The notes beneath the pieces are model-generated. The model saw nothing but the letters and a program-made list of their open reading frames with translations, made no database searches and was not told the DNA's origin. Shown in pieces: positions 1 through 4,419 of a DNA stretch of 5,709 nt; position 1 is the first letter of the stretch; every line of letters starts with the position of its first letter. The position numbers and the translations under genes are program-made. Location of the stretch: NCBI RefSeq assembly GCF_003481985.1, contig NZ_QUMD01000053.1, positions 1 to 5,709 of the forward strand, read 5' to 3'. The stretch is from Clostridium sp. OF09-36 (GTDB taxonomy: Bacteria > Bacillota > Clostridia > Lachnospirales > Lachnospiraceae).

Positions 1-127
1 AAGCTAAGGCTTCCTTCAGCAGGCTGTTCTCCAGCTCTGTCCGGCTCTGACGGTTCAGTTCTTGGATCCGTTCTCTCGGACTTGCCTGCTCTGACTTCTG
101 CTGTTCGTGCATTTCTCTCAAACTCAT
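1..127 (-). CDS. 5' end of the MobB-like coiled-coil membrane protein
   Basis: First 42 codons of the gene continuing at 5600-5149. They begin MSLREMHEQQKSEQ and flow without a stop into the frame read at 5600. The ATG at 127-125 is chosen because a full GGAGG (137-141, minus strand) lies 9 nt upstream; the next in-frame ATG (112-110) is less well spaced. The frame differs from the relaxase frame read through the same bases. Confidence 0.83.
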   Translation of the reverse strand, partial: MSLREMHEQQKSEQASPRERIQELNRQSRTELENSLLKEALA

Positions 128-920
128 GCTCCAGTTCCTCCTTTCCAAAACCCATGTTGTAGTATTTTTCCAGCTTATTATTACGAATTTTGCAAGCCTT
201 TTCTCCTGCCTGCTTCCTTGCTAAGTCGGTATATGTGATGTATTTGTGGCTGTCCTGCCAGTCCACTCCGTACCCTCTTTCATTCATCAGCCGAATAAAG
301 CTTTCCCGGCTGGTCGCTGTTTCCTTACAGTCCAGGACTGCCAGGGCAATGTCCTGGACATAGCTTTTCACTTTCCCCTGCTCCGCCTGCTTCAGAAGCT
401 GGTACGTCTCTTTTTTCCATGCCACTGTTTCCTCACGTTCCGCTCCTTCAAAGGTCTTTCCCTTTTCTGAGACGTGTAGCCCCTGCTCCCTGCTCTGTGC
501 GTTGCACCGCTCCTTCAGCTCCTGCAGGTCGGCGCTGCTCCACTGCAGCTTGTGCCCGTCCTCAAAATTGACGGAATTGACGATAAAGTGCGTATGGATA
601 TGTTTTTTGTCCTTATGGGTAGCCACAAGCACCTCAAACCCTTTCCATGCCGACGTATTCTCTGCAAGCTGTAAGGCGTTCCTGTGTGCCTGCTCCGGCG
701 TGATTTTCTCGTCCTTATGGTAGCTCTGGACAAAGTGCTTGTATGTCCTTCCCCCGGTTTTCTCCCATAGTTCCTTGGTGGCTTGCATTTCGTCCTTTAC
801 TGTATCTGGTTCACAGTGCAGACCGCTGACAAGCTTATCCTCTGTCTTTTCCTCTTTTGTCACATAGTCCAGTGCTTGCCCTATGCCTGCTTTTGAAGAT
901 ACTGCTTTAATAACTGCCAT
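1..920 (-). CDS. MOBP-type relaxase (MobA-like), main part; continues at 5600-5405 across the circle junction
   Basis: Plasmid mobilization nuclease that nicks oriT and stays covalently bound to the transferred strand. The ATG at 920-918 opens a frame with no stop down to base 1, which continues at 5600 and stops (TGA) at 5407-5405, giving 371 aa. Visible motifs: a likely catalytic Tyr19 (ALDYVTKEE) and the metal-binding motif THKDKKHIHTHF, with His102, Asp104, His107, His109 and His111. This is the Relaxase (PF03432) pattern of the MOBP group. The C-terminal 110 residues are rich in Arg, Glu and Gln. The start overlaps the 3' end of the MobC-like gene by 40 nt, with GAGGTGAG about 10 nt upstream as a ribosome site, which suggests translational coupling. 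The last 323 nt also encode the membrane protein in another frame. The relaxase family is confident; the exact subgroup is inferred. Confidence 0.93.
   Translation of the reverse strand, partial: MAVIKAVSSKAGIGQALDYVTKEEKTEDKLVSGLHCEPDTVKDEMQATKELWEKTGGRTYKHFVQSYHKDEKITPEQAHRNALQLAENTSAWKGFEVLVATHKDKKHIHTHFIVNSVNFEDGHKLQWSSADLQELKERCNAQSREQGLHVSEKGKTFEGAEREETVAWKKETYQLLKQAEQGKVKSYVQDIALAVLDCKETATSRESFIRLMNERGYGVDWQDSHKYITYTDLARKQAGEKACKIRNNKLEKYYNMGFGKEELEHEFERNARTAEVRAGKSERTDPRTEPSEPDRAGEQPAEGSLS
137..141 (-). promoter_or_regulatory. Ribosome binding site deciding the start of the MobB-like gene
   Basis: GGAGG within GGAAAGGAGGAA on the minus strand, 9 nt before the ATG at 127. It sits inside the relaxase coding sequence, so it supports a genuine internal translation start on the relaxase mRNA. 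Confidence 0.8.
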
Positions 921-1201
921 ACTTCTCTCACCTCTTTCATGGTGTTAGGAAGCTCTTGCTTATAGTCCACATATCCATTTTCATTCAGCTTCTTGGCTAT
1001 CTGGTTCAGATTGTTGCCTTGCCTTTTCAGCTCTGGATATATCTCTTTCAGTCCGTCCAGATTGACAATGTTCGACTGTGTGAGGGCTTCAATGATATAT
1101 TGCTGTTGGCTCTTTCCAGACTGCTCTACTTTTTCTTTTATCTGTGCAAGTTCTTCCTCTGACACTCTTATAACTATCTGCTTCGGTCTTGTCCTATTCA
1201 T
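881..1201 (-). CDS. MobC-like relaxosome accessory protein
   Basis: A 106-aa protein with a ribbon-helix-helix-like N-terminus (residues 7-42: QIVIRVSEEELAQIKEKVEQ onward) and the MobC hallmark RQGNNLNQIAKKLNENG at 60-76. MobC proteins (PF05713) bind oriT next to the nick, help open the strand for the relaxase and often repress the mob promoter. GAGAGG lies 9 nt before the ATG. The gene overlaps the upstream 211-aa gene by 8 nt and the downstream relaxase by 40 nt, so all are probably one transcript. Length is usual for the family. Candidate binding sites are the repeats around oriT and the mob promoter at 1852-2028. Family call confident; repression of its own operon is inference. Confidence 0.9.
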   Translation of the reverse strand: MNRTRPKQIVIRVSEEELAQIKEKVEQSGKSQQQYIIEALTQSNIVNLDGLKEIYPELKRQGNNLNQIAKKLNENGYVDYKQELPNTMKEVREVWQLLKQYLQKQA

Positions 1202-1829
1202 TGATGAAGTCCTCTCTTTCCTTTACCCACTTCTTAATGAGTTCGATTTCCTCGTTCATGTTCGGCTCTTTCTCTGGCTTCCAGTCCGCTCTCATGTCTT
1301 TCAGTTCTTCCAGTGCTTCTTCTAAGTCTGCCTTATAGCTTTCTAAATCTTCTTTTTCGCTTGCTATATATTCATCAACACTATTGTAACAAGGCACACA
1401 CTCATAGCTTGTAAAATCATCATTATACTTGTGGTACACAATGTCTTTCCATTCATCACTTGGCTCTGCTATGTTCTGTTTAGTAATTTCAATGTCGGAT
1501 TTTATTGTCTCTACGTTCTCCAACATATCCAGATAATGCTCTGGTTCATAACCCAAATTCAATAAGTGATTCAGCAGTGTAGGCTCTGGGAACATTCCGA
1601 ACCAACAACGCTCGAACCACTGGTCAGCATAATCTCTTTCATCACTTCCATTGGAGTAAGTACCGCCCACCAAATCTCCGACAAAATTCTCTATCAGCTC
1701 TCCGATTGTCAGACCATGCTTCCCACACTTTCTCGCCAGTCGGTCACAATCTGCGTCCGACAATTTCACTGTGATTTTTCTCTCTCTGATTGTCTCAATT
1801 TCTTTCTGCTGTTCCTCGCCCCAACTCAT
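1194..1829 (-). CDS. Unknown 211-aa protein, first gene of the mob operon, possible RHH-type DNA-binding N-terminus
   Basis: I do not recognise a named family. Residues 17-55 (KITVKLSDADCDRLARKCGK onward) read as a short strand followed by two helices, like a ribbon-helix-helix or CopG-like unit. Next comes a Trp/Cys-rich stretch with DQWFERCWFGMFPEP near residues 68-82. Residues from about 105 on are acidic and helical (KEDLESYKADLEEALEELKD), probably coiled coil. It is the first gene after the mob promoter; AGAGG lies 7 nt before the ATG, and its end overlaps the MobC-like start by 8 nt. The position suggests a regulator or relaxosome partner, but a role in host or copy control is equally possible. 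The acidic C-terminus could also suggest a protein-interaction role. Confidence 0.8.
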   Translation of the reverse strand: MSWGEEQQKEIETIRERKITVKLSDADCDRLARKCGKHGLTIGELIENFVGDLVGGTYSNGSDERDYADQWFERCWFGMFPEPTLLNHLLNLGYEPEHYLDMLENVETIKSDIEITKQNIAEPSDEWKDIVYHKYNDDFTSYECVPCYNSVDEYIASEKEDLESYKADLEEALEELKDMRADWKPEKEPNMNEEIELIKKWVKEREDFINE

Positions 1830-1861
1830 GCTTTTACCTCTCTTTCTTCTTGGCTATCACT

Positions 1862-1924
1862 CAACAATTTACCGCATATCTGCGGTCACTCAAAGGGGGA
1901 TTGAAGGGGGCTTTGCCACCCTCA
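1862..1924. other. oriT-side leader: small hairpin and G-tract repeats
   Basis: ACCGCA-TATC-TGCGGT (1871-1886) is a perfect 6-bp hairpin. AAGGGGG occurs twice (1893-1899 and 1904-1910), 11 bp apart, about one helical turn, so one protein could contact both on the same face. They are bracketed by CAAAG (1891-1895) and CTTTG (1911-1915). The whole stretch lies in the mob leader beside the oriT hairpin and is probably part of oriT. Confidence 0.45.
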
Positions 1925-1969
1925 CAAGTTCTAAAGTGTAGCCGTTAGGCTATCACTTTAGGGAACTTG
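1925..1969. other. Probable oriT core: long imperfect hairpin
   Basis: Arms CAAGTTC-TAAAGTG-TAGCC (1925-1943) and GGCTA-T-CACTTTA-GG-GAACTTG (1948-1969) pair around a GTTA loop, with only a one-base bulge and a GG bulge. A hairpin of this size directly upstream of a MobC/relaxase operon is the usual form of oriT. By analogy with MOBP plasmids the nick should lie just beside the hairpin, perhaps in GGGAACTTGCAATA (1961-1974); the exact site is not determined here. Confidence 0.65.
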
Positions 1970-1970
1970 C

Positions 1971-2028
1971 AATATATCCGCTACACATAATATAGCATAG
2001 TGATAGCCACTTGTCAAGCGGATATATT
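1971..2028. repeat. 12-bp perfect inverted repeat bracketing the mob promoter
   Basis: AATATATCCGCT at 1971-1982 and its exact reverse complement at 2017-2028, separated by 34 bp. One arm touches the -35 box and the other covers the expected transcription start, a classic operator layout. It may also be part of the relaxosome binding region, since it lies directly beside the oriT hairpin. Confidence 0.75.
1989..2017 (-). promoter_or_regulatory. Promoter of the mobilization operon
   Basis: On the minus strand: TTGACA (2017-2012), a 17-nt spacer, TATATT (1994-1989), with a TG one base before the -10 (extended -10). Near-consensus sigma-70/SigA promoter. Transcription should start near 1982, giving a leader of about 150 nt before the 211-aa gene that contains the oriT hairpin. 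The spacer holds a copy of GGCTATCACT, and the promoter is flanked by a 12-bp inverted repeat, so repression by a mob protein is likely. Confidence 0.85.
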
Positions 2029-2283
2029 CGTGCGTGGATTTCGCCAGAAATACAGTGGAGCTTACTTCCTCTTGGGCGACTTTGGAAGTGTAGGAGGGAG
2101 ACAGTCAAGGGCTTGTTTTTTATCTGCAGTATGAGCTTCGGCTTGCCGATCAGCGAATGCAGCAGATAAAAAATGGTCGCAGACCACCCTTTACTTTCTT
2201 CCGCCGGAACAGACAATGAAGCACAAGGGGAAGTGACGGAACGGACGGACAGCCGTTTCCCCCTCCGGCATGATAGCCAACAA
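2029..2283. other. Non-coding, hairpin-dense stretch
   Basis: No credible gene. Several hairpins: ACTTCC/GGAAGT (2064-2089), a large inverted repeat at 2116-2173, TGGTC-GCA-GACCA (2174-2186), and GGGGAA/TTCCCC with inner ACGG/CCGT (2227-2262). GTCAAGGGC (2104-2112) is also the reverse complement of 2322-2330, so the ends can pair. Such density is typical of single-strand initiation sites or other structure-dependent plasmid elements, but I cannot assign one. Confidence 0.5.
2116..2173. repeat. 12-bp perfect inverted repeat with internal hairpin
   Basis: TTTTTTATCTGC (2116-2127) pairs with GCAGATAAAAAA (2162-2173). Inside, CGGC-TT-GCCG (2139-2148) forms a second hairpin. The T and A runs belong to the arms on either strand, so this is not a normal intrinsic terminator. 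A cruciform or single-strand structure is more likely. Confidence 0.6.
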
Positions 2284-2338
2284 AAAAGAGTATCAAGGGT
2301 AAACGCTGCGGTCTTTCGACCGCCCTTGACACTCTTTT
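2284..2338 (-). terminator. Long compound hairpin, terminator-like on the minus strand
   Basis: A 16-bp arm (2284-2299) pairs with 2323-2338 with one mismatch; nested inside is GCGGTC-TTTC-GACCGC (2308-2323). On the minus strand the outer stem is followed by six T. It could stop rep read-through before the mob region, or act as a replication or strand-initiation structure with the adjoining hairpins. Confidence 0.55.
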
Positions 2339-2376
2339 CCTTATGGCTCTGATAATAAACAAGGGGAAATGGCTTC

Positions 2377-2405
2377 TTGTGGCATTTCTGCCACTATGGT
2401 ATAAT
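2377..2405 (+). promoter_or_regulatory. Promoter of the toxin mRNA (RNA I)
   Basis: TTGTGG (2377-2382), 17-nt spacer, TATAAT (2400-2405), with TG before the -10. Expected start near 2411-2412. A perfect palindrome GTGGCA-TTTC-TGCCAC (2379-2394) covers the 3' half of the -35 and most of the spacer and could be an operator. Confidence 0.85.
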
Positions 2406-2453
2406 GGGCAACGCTACCACCCCTATACAGGTACAGAAAGGGGGTGTGCCACC

Positions 2454-2540
2454 ATGAGTATATTTTCGTCTTTCTTACTCTCTGTCTTGGCAAGTGTAGT
2501 CGCCTACTACATCTGCAAATGGCTGGACGGAGATAAATAG
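2454..2540 (+). CDS. 28-aa hydrophobic Fst-like toxin peptide
   Basis: Small membrane peptide: MSIF, then about 18 hydrophobic residues (FLLSVLASVVAYYIC), then a short polar tail KWLDGDK. The plan of one transmembrane helix ending in a WLD/WLE-type motif and a charged tail matches the Fst/Ldr-type type I toxins, which damage the membrane or nucleoid of cells that have lost the antisense RNA. GGGGGTG lies about 7 nt before the ATG. The frame is open from 2343, but the promoter lies downstream of that ATG and the Shine-Dalgarno favours 2454, so the short form is chosen. It is the only plus-strand gene, is followed by a strong terminator, and faces an antisense RNA with matching repeats. Family membership is inferred from shape and context; toxicity is not shown. 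Confidence 0.8.
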   Translation: MSIFSSFLLSVLASVVAYYICKWLDGDK

Positions 2541-2583
2541 CGGTAGCCAGCCTAAGGCATAAGCCACCTTGCCACAACGGAAT

Positions 2584-2654
2584 AGAAAAGCCCCGGAGGT
2601 CGCAACTCCGGGGCTTTTTGCGTGCCACAATGAGCACTTTCGTCTTTCTTGCCT
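2584..2654 (-). ncRNA. Predicted antisense antitoxin RNA (RNA II), about 70 nt
   Basis: Runs from the promoter at 2689-2661 to the terminator at 2619-2586. It contains the complement of the toxin start region (AAGAAAGACGAAA and CTCATTGTGGCAC) followed by the terminator hairpin, and has no ORF with a ribosome site. Pairing would cover the toxin ribosome site and start codon. The predicted size is close to pAD1 RNA II (about 65 nt). Ends are predicted from motifs. Confidence 0.75.
2586..2619. terminator. Bidirectional terminator shared by toxin mRNA and antisense RNA
   Basis: AAAAGCCCCGGAG (2586-2598), loop GTCGCAA, CTCCGGGGCTTTT (2606-2618) and a further T: a 13-bp perfect stem with a T run on either strand. 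It ends the plus-strand toxin mRNA and the minus-strand antisense RNA, and can also stop rep transcripts. Sharing it makes the two RNAs fully complementary at their 3' ends. Confidence 0.93.
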
Positions 2655-2660
2655 ACTGGC

Positions 2661-2689
2661 ATTATAGCATATGCCTTTCAGCATTTCAA
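2661..2689 (-). promoter_or_regulatory. Promoter of the antisense RNA
   Basis: Minus strand: TTGAAA (2689-2684), exactly 17 nt, TATAAT (2666-2661), with TG one base before the -10. Closer to consensus than the toxin promoter, as expected for an antitoxin that must be in excess. It lies just past the rep stop at 2697. Confidence 0.88.
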
Positions 2690-2696
2690 GTATGCC

Positions 2697-3536
2697 CTAC
2701 TTCCACCACTTATAAACCGTATGCTTTGCAAGTCCTGTCTCTCGGATGCAGTCCGCTTTTGTTCCCAGAGGGTTGCTTTCTCTCCATTCTTCGACAATCT
2801 TCGCCTTGTCTGGTCTCCCTTGTAGAGCTTTGCCCCTGTCCTCATTCATTGTTTCAAGGGTAAAACGTGCGATTTTTAAGTGCGTGGCTTGCTTTCTGCC
2901 GTTCCTCTTATTTGGCGGTATGACAACTTTCGTCTGCTTCTCTATCCATTCTCGGCTTGCCATAGTCGAAAGTAGCTTGTTATCAGCTTTGAGGGCTTTC
3001 AATGCGTCCTTTACATCTTCCCTTGTAAAATGGTTGTCCTCATCATCTGTAAGGCTCTCCAGATGCTCCAAAAATGAATAGGCATCTTGCCTTATTCGTC
3101 TTTCAGATATGCCACATTTCAAGCCATACGCACACAATGCCATGATTGAGAAGTACCTACCGCCTACCTTTACTTCGGTAAAAATCTTGTTCTTCCACCA
3201 CTCATAAAGGGCTTCATTACACACCCATGTGCCTTTTTTCTTCGGTCTGCCCTCTACAACTCGCTCTTGATACCACTCTGGGTACAGCTTCTTTGCTTCG
3301 TCCAGTGACAGCTTACTCTTTTCTTTCTTCGGCTTCTCTGTAAGTACCGATAAATCAACCTTACAGTTCGGTATGCTGTCCTTTATATCTTCCAGAGTAT
3401 AGCGGTTATCCGACATCTTATAGGCTTTCACTGGGAAGTCTGCCCCCAGCTTGCTCTGGCTCCCAACACACCTAAAGCCTTGATAGATACCTGTTATATC
3501 TGGCTGTCTGGTCTGATACTGCTCGTATCGTTCCAT
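2697..3536 (-). CDS. Replication protein, C-terminal part (primase-polymerase C-domain and HTH); second of two overlapping frames
   Basis: A 279-aa frame forming the second half of the plasmid Rep. Residues 17-31 (IYQGFRCVGSQSKLG) look like the third conserved block of archaeo-eukaryotic-type primase-polymerase (AEP) domains, so the catalytic domain begins in the upstream frame. Residues about 121-185 (EVKVGGRYFSIMALCAYGLK onward) are a helical, PriCT-like region. Residues 241-279 (GRPDKAKIVEEWRE to HTVYKWWK) form a helix-turn-helix, a likely origin-binding element. The ATG at 3536 has no good Shine-Dalgarno and the frame is open further upstream, which suggests that it was or is joined to the upstream gene by a -1 shift in the 43-nt overlap. 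It ends at a TAG just before the antisense RNA promoter. Confidence 0.82.
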   Translation of the reverse strand: MERYEQYQTRQPDITGIYQGFRCVGSQSKLGADFPVKAYKMSDNRYTLEDIKDSIPNCKVDLSVLTEKPKKEKSKLSLDEAKKLYPEWYQERVVEGRPKKKGTWVCNEALYEWWKNKIFTEVKVGGRYFSIMALCAYGLKCGISERRIRQDAYSFLEHLESLTDDEDNHFTREDVKDALKALKADNKLLSTMASREWIEKQTKVVIPPNKRNGRKQATHLKIARFTLETMNEDRGKALQGRPDKAKIVEEWRESNPLGTKADCIRETGLAKHTVYKWWK

Positions 3537-4078
3537 AGTCTGCGGATAAATGCTTCTTTCAGCTCCGCAAGGGTATCTTCCAGATTATGATACAACTGTA
3601 CTGGCTCTTTCAAAAAGTAATAGGCATGGACACCCTTTCCAGAACTCACAAGGTAGGTCGGTCGGAGCTGTACTCCGTTCCCGAATTGCTTCAAGAGGTT
3701 CTTCAACTGCTGTTTTCCGACATAATCAATATCTATTGCAACCGCATACAGTTCATGTGCGTTCTGCTTCGTGTGTGTCTTGCCATAGAACGTGATAGGC
3801 GGTATCAGTCCGAACTCGTCCCCTATGACCTTATCAAGCATATTCAGACTATCATCTATAACCCACTGCTTCGTTCTTCCCTTTCCAGATGGTCTTATCT
3901 GGGTTGCAATCACATTTCCTTTTCCGTCATGCTCTGCACTCTGTAAGCTCCCCTCTGGGAACAAGTCACGATAGAACTCATGGGGGCTGACCTCTGGAAA
4001 ACCTCTCTCCAACATCAGCTCCTCTTTATCCCTATATACCTTTCTCCACTCATACATTGTTTTTGTATTTCTACGCAT
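3494..4078 (-). CDS. Replication protein, N-terminal part (AEP/primase-polymerase catalytic motifs); first of two overlapping frames
   Basis: A 194-aa frame for the first half of an AEP-type Rep, which would prime and start plasmid DNA synthesis. Residues 111-121 (YAVAIDIDYVG) carry the metal-binding DxD (Asp116, Asp118). Residues 144-155 (VSSGKGVHAYYF) carry the SxxxGxH nucleotide-binding motif with His151. The third motif is missing here and appears in the overlapping downstream frame, so this product alone would lack part of the active site. The frame reads as normal Rep up to about AFIRRLWNDTSS and then ends in nine unrelated residues. AGGAG lies 6 nt before the ATG. The upstream 99-bp repeats are the probable origin. 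A sequencing or assembly deletion of one base could explain the split. Confidence 0.82.
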   Translation of the reverse strand: MRRNTKTMYEWRKVYRDKEELMLERGFPEVSPHEFYRDLFPEGSLQSAEHDGKGNVIATQIRPSGKGRTKQWVIDDSLNMLDKVIGDEFGLIPPITFYGKTHTKQNAHELYAVAIDIDYVGKQQLKNLLKQFGNGVQLRPTYLVSSGKGVHAYYFLKEPVQLYHNLEDTLAELKEAFIRRLWNDTSSIRPDSQI

Positions 4079-4080
4079 AT

Positions 4081-4130
4081 TTTTCTCCTACTTAGATATA
4101 TTATATAATATACTGCCCTTACTCCGCCTG
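4081..4130 (-). promoter_or_regulatory. rep leader: ribosome site and weak promoter candidate
   Basis: AGGAG, 6 nt before the rep ATG, is clear. TATAAT is present at 4105-4100 in an A+T-rich stretch, but no good -35 lies 16-18 nt upstream (GGCGGA there). A TTGATA occurs in the adjoining iteron (4147-4142) but at the wrong distance. Expression from this region may need a factor or use an atypical promoter. Confidence 0.4.
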
Positions 4131-4178
4131 ACCGCTAATCTTATCAATAGATTTTTGCACCTTTTTCTCTCAAGTATA

Positions 4179-4220
4179 AGGGAGTGCCTTTTTGGTGTCA
4201 ATATCTACACCTCACTCCCT
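4179..4220. repeat. Repeat-array stem-loop, copy 1
   Basis: AGGGAGTG (4179-4186) pairs with CACTCCCT (4213-4220); nested GGTGT (4194-4198) pairs with ACACC (4207-4211), loop CAATATCT. No T run follows on either strand, so it is not a normal terminator. Confidence 0.8.
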
Positions 4221-4277
4221 CTCGCCTTCACCGCTTATCTTATCAATGAAGTATTTTACCTTTTTCCATCAAGTATA

Positions 4278-4319
4278 AGGGAGTGCCTTTTTGGTGTCAA
4301 TATCTACACCTCACTCCCT
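4278..4319. repeat. Repeat-array stem-loop, copy 2
   Basis: Base-for-base the same structure as the copy 99 bp away: AGGGAGTG (4278-4285) with CACTCCCT (4312-4319) and the nested GGTGT/ACACC stem. The 57 nt around it are identical to the first copy, a sign of recent duplication or selection on structure. Confidence 0.8.
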
Positions 4320-4372
4320 CTCGCCCTTATCGCTTATCTTATCAATGAATTTATTGCACCTTTTTGACCTCT

Positions 4373-4419
4373 AAAAAAAGGGAGTGAATTAAGAATATCT
4401 CATCCTCACTTCACTCCCT
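4373..4419 (-). terminator. Repeat-array stem-loop, copy 3, acting as terminator of the secreted-protein gene
   Basis: AGGGAGTGA (4379-4387) pairs with TCACTCCCT (4411-4419). On the minus strand the stem is followed by seven T (4379-4373, the first pairing base included). It lies about 40 bp past the stop of the cargo gene. The loop has diverged from copies 1 and 2 but keeps GATATT, so one repeat unit seems to have been turned into a terminator, or the reverse. Confidence 0.75.

Larger units (their letters stand above)
1852..2008. repeat. Three exact copies and one variant of GGCTATCACT around oriT and the mob promoter
   Basis: GGCTATCACT is at 1852-1861 (+), 1948-1957 (+) and, inverted, 1999-2008. 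A variant (AAGTGTAGCC, one base short) is at 1934-1943. One copy lies in the promoter spacer, one forms an oriT hairpin arm, and one sits beside the ribosome site of the first mob gene. This reads as a binding site shared by oriT and operon control; MobC or the 211-aa protein are the candidates. Confidence 0.6.
2411..2619 (+). other. Predicted toxin mRNA (RNA I), about 208 nt
   Basis: Inferred transcript from the promoter at 2377-2405 to the terminator at 2586-2619. Near its 5' end CACCCC (2418-2423) can pair with GGGGTG (2441-2446), burying the Shine-Dalgarno of the 28-aa peptide in a leader helix. That is how the pAD1 toxin mRNA keeps translation slow. The predicted length is close to that of pAD1 RNA I (about 210 nt). 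Ends are predicted from motifs, not measured. Confidence 0.65.
2446..2650. repeat. Direct repeat: toxin start region (2446-2476) and antisense gene (2622-2650)
   Basis: Both copies contain GTGCCAC, ATGAG one base later, then TTTCGTCTTTCTT (13 nt exact); only the 3-5 bases between differ. Copy one covers the end of the Shine-Dalgarno region, the start codon and first codons of the toxin. Copy two lies beyond the shared terminator and is transcribed in the opposite sense, so the antisense RNA can pair with the toxin start. This mirrors the DRa/DRb repeats of pAD1 par. GCCTACT at 2502-2508 and 2651-2657 is a further short match. Confidence 0.85.

Noticed and set aside
1..109. Long terminal direct repeat of a mobile element
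   Set aside because: The identity is exact and both overlapping genes continue across the joint, so it is the overlap of a circular assembly.
246..733. ORFs 246-470 (+), 502-723 (+) and 515-733 (-)
   Set aside because: Shadows of the relaxase gene, which covers this whole stretch in another frame with intact catalytic motifs.
956..1904. Plus-strand ORFs at 956-1162, 993-1325 and 1566-1904
   Set aside because: Antisense shadows of the MobC-like and 211-aa genes.
2116..2173. Intrinsic terminator
   Set aside because: The T run precedes the stem on both strands and is part of it; no T run follows the 3' arm.
1953..2216. Minus-strand 87-aa ORF
   Set aside because: It runs through the mob promoter and the hairpin region, has no ribosome site, and its composition is not protein-like.
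2343..2453. Longer version of the toxin gene starting at 2343 (65 aa)
   Set aside because: The promoter at 2377-2405 lies downstream of this start, and the good Shine-Dalgarno and hydrophobic peptide belong to the ATG at 2454.
2150..2684. Minus-strand ORFs 2150-2362, 2341-2637 and 2475-2684
   Set aside because: They are opposite the toxin locus, its terminator and hairpins; long Arg/Cys-rich translations without ribosome sites.
2618..2863. Plus-strand ORF starting with a toxin-like MSTFVFLA
   Set aside because: The likeness comes from the direct repeat used in antisense pairing. There is no Shine-Dalgarno, and the rest is opposite the rep gene.
4155..4367. Plus-strand ORF with a repeated peptide (SIRECLFGVNIYTSLPLA twice)
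   Set aside because: It is only the translation of the 99-bp DNA repeat, whose length is a multiple of three. No ribosome site; the repeats are explained by iterons and stem-loops.
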